64,000 bases of DNA from Clostridium rhizosphaerae (lineage in GTDB: Bacteria; Bacillota; Clostridia; Clostridiales; Clostridiaceae): the NCBI RefSeq assembly GCF_016765585.1, contig NZ_JAESWC010000001.1, positions 372,001 through 436,000 of the forward strand, given 5' to 3'. The notes under the pieces were generated by a model. It made no database searches. It was not told the DNA's origin and saw nothing but the letters and a program-made list of their open reading frames with translations. Below, piece after piece: positions 62,508-64,000 of this stretch (its first letter is position 1; the number at the start of each line of letters is the position of its first letter). The position numbers and the translations under genes were made by a program.

Positions 62508-63746
62508 ATGGAGAAAGCTAAGAGTTGGAAAAAATCATTTTTTACAATTTATATAGGTCAGGCATTTTCCCTATTGAGTTCAAGCGCTGTGCAGTTCTCA
62601 ATAATTTGGTGGATTACCATGGAAACGGGTTCAGCCCTTTCCTTGACAATCGCCAGCGTCATAGGCCTTCTGCCACAAGCGGTTATTGGACTGTTTGCAG
62701 GGGTTTGGATTGACAGGTTTAACCGTAAAAAAATAATGATTATAGCTGATAGTGCTGTAGCACTTTCAAGCCTTATTCTAGGAATCTTATTTATTATAGG
62801 TATTAAATCAATTATATTCGTTTATATAGTTCTATTTATCAGGGCTTTGGGGGAAACCTTTCATAAGCCGGCACTTCAAGCTGCTATTCCAAATCTAGTA
62901 CCTCAATCTGAGCTTACAAAAGCAGGTGGGTTCGGACAAATGATAAACTCAGCCTGCTCTATAGTTGGGCCTATGCTTAGTGCATTTTTAATGAGCATAA
63001 CGTCCCTTCAATATGCAATGCTTGTAGATGTTTTTGGAGCTGCCTTTGCTGTAACAACCTTATCCACCGTAAAATTCCTAAATAATACAGCTAGCCAGGG
63101 AGATAAACTGAGCATAATTCAAGACATGAAGCTAGGTATAAGCGCTTTTAAATCTAACAAAGCACTGCTTAGACTTTCTGTCCCTATGATTATATCTACC
63201 ATCATTTTCGTTCCAATAGGAACTCTGCTTCCTCTTATGGTTAAGTGGTATTTTAATGGGACGGCCTGGCACAATGGACTTGTACAAACCCTCTTTTCAA
63301 CTGGTATGCTTATTGCAGCAATGATTATTGGTTTTACAGGGGGGCTCAAAAAGCAGTTTTTAATGATTTCACTTTCTACTGGTTTACTAGGTATCTGCTC
63401 CCTAATTGGTGGTATCTTGCCAGCAAGTTTATTTTGGATATTTTGTATAGTAGTATTCGTCATGGGTACAACGGGCATGGGTTTCAACATTCCCTTTACT
63501 TCCTATATTCAAAGAACCGTGCCGGCAGAAAACTTAGGCAAAGTTATTTCTCTCGTTACAAGCGTTATGAGCTTCGCAGCCCCTGTAGGAATATTCATTG
63601 CAGGTCCTATTTCAGAAATTATAGGTGTAATCAACTGGATGATTTGTGCAGGAATAGTTATGATCTTTGTAGGCCTTCTATGTTATTTTCTAACTAGAGA
63701 ATTTGATACCCCATTGAACAGCGAGGTTATAGTAAATGAAAAATAA
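62508..63746 (+). CDS. MFS exporter (MefA/TetA-like, DHA3 type)
   Basis: This 412-residue, 12-helix transporter starts MEKAKSWKKSFFTIYIGQAF and has motif A variant GLFAGVWIDRFNRKKIMIIA. It resembles MefA/MreA-type macrolide exporters (DHA3). GAGAGGTAATGAT precedes the ATG, four nucleotides after the glycosyltransferase stop, so translation is coupled. Together they could glycosylate and export the same hydrophobic compound under TetR control. Confidence 0.88.
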   Translation: MEKAKSWKKSFFTIYIGQAFSLLSSSAVQFSIIWWITMETGSALSLTIASVIGLLPQAVIGLFAGVWIDRFNRKKIMIIADSAVALSSLILGILFIIGIKSIIFVYIVLFIRALGETFHKPALQAAIPNLVPQSELTKAGGFGQMINSACSIVGPMLSAFLMSITSLQYAMLVDVFGAAFAVTTLSTVKFLNNTASQGDKLSIIQDMKLGISAFKSNKALLRLSVPMIISTIIFVPIGTLLPLMVKWYFNGTAWHNGLVQTLFSTGMLIAAMIIGFTGGLKKQFLMISLSTGLLGICSLIGGILPASLFWIFCIVVFVMGTTGMGFNIPFTSYIQRTVPAENLGKVISLVTSVMSFAAPVGIFIAGPISEIIGVINWMICAGIVMIFVGLLCYFLTREFDTPLNSEVIVNEK

Positions 63747-63981
63747 CGCTTTGAAAGCTATTTCAGGTATGATTTTTTTAGCAGTTTCTCCTTTTGTTGT
63801 TTTAACTATAGTTGGCCTCCTATATGTTATATTTCAAATGCTTGGAGGAATCTCATTTGCAGCAGGAACTCAGGCATTTATTAATTCTATCTACAGCCTT
63901 GTACCGTTTTTTAAGTATCTCACAACCATACCAATAATAGTTTTGGTTATAGTAGTCATCCAAAATAAATCAGTAAGATAG
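63736..63981 (+). CDS. Small two-helix membrane protein
   Basis: This 81-residue protein has two membrane segments (about 11-38 and 56-76) and a short basic tail (QNKSVR). Its ATG overlaps the MFS stop by 11 nt, so it is co-translated as the last gene of the TetR-controlled cassette. I know no family. A helper role for the exporter is speculative. The window ends 19 nt after its stop. Confidence 0.6.
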   Translation: MKNNALKAISGMIFLAVSPFVVLTIVGLLYVIFQMLGGISFAAGTQAFINSIYSLVPFFKYLTTIPIIVLVIVVIQNKSVR

Positions 63982-64000
63982 TATAATGAGTAAGTATGCT

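Overview
The window is AT-rich DNA of a spore-forming Firmicute, most likely Clostridium sensu stricto. Indicators are the strong GGAGG ribosome sites with frequent GTG/TTG starts, hydroxylamine reductase (hcp), a YmaF-family protein, DUF2935 and DUF4180 proteins, a T-box and a yybP-ykoY riboswitch. No rRNA, tRNA, CRISPR array or intact insertion sequence was seen. This is a chromosomal segment rich in accessory genes, with several decaying genes.

Layout. 1-4.3 kb: a leftward sugar ABC importer operon ending in an FAD oxidoreductase cut by the left edge. 4.6-9 kb: an internally deleted ArsR/DUF2087 regulator, a DJ-1/PfpI protein, an aminoglycoside-phosphotransferase-like kinase, DUF2200, DUF2809 and PhzF genes. 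9-12.6 kb: an RHH-like protein, HsmA-like and DHA2 drug-exporter genes separated by four 86-bp tandem repeats, then remnants of a Crp-type regulator and a purine nucleoside phosphorylase. 13.4-19.5 kb: AraC/DUF1835 fusion, NamA/HxlR divergent pair, and a DUF6320-acyltransferase-TetR operon with a perfect 44-bp palindrome. 20-25 kb: diguanylate cyclase, double MerR, two small MGKH-starting proteins, hcp. 25.6-30 kb: small genes (DUF5694, VOC, Nudix, GNAT, membrane proteins). 30-37 kb: membrane ferritin/VIT, an OhrR-like regulator and a redoxin that each carry an in-frame UGA at the redox cysteine, AraC-GyrI, flavodoxin, esterase, GH3 lipoprotein, DUF4180/excisionase-like pair. 38-47 kb: heterodimeric ABC exporter, DedA-PAP2 fusion, PAP2 phosphatase, OmpR-type two-component system. 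48-56 kb: rifamycin phosphotransferase, DUF2935, and a T-box-controlled cystathionine-lyase/amino-acid ABC operon. 56-64 kb: YnfA, Sm-like and YmaF proteins, two pseudogenes, a Mn-riboswitch-controlled GDT1 exporter, and a TetR/glycosyltransferase/MFS cassette.

Two observations deserve most attention. First, there is a family of structured repeats (1132-1218, 9906-10254, 23028-23077, 52950-53039). Each fills the gap between two co-directional genes. The full copies are bounded by GGAGG or GAGG, and each supplies the Shine-Dalgarno of the downstream gene. Hairpin stems change by compensatory substitutions between copies. Second, the redoxin at 31605-32066 has UGA in place of the first Cys of its CxxC motif and a plausible bacterial SECIS hairpin about 25 nt downstream. 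This suggests selenocysteine. The adjacent OhrR-like regulator also has UGA where its sensing Cys would be, but it carries a 3' frameshift as well.

Several other genes are clearly broken (12.2-13.3 kb, 19.6-20.0 kb, 29.6-29.9 kb, 47.6-47.9 kb, 57.8-59.2 kb), so in-frame stops must be interpreted case by case.
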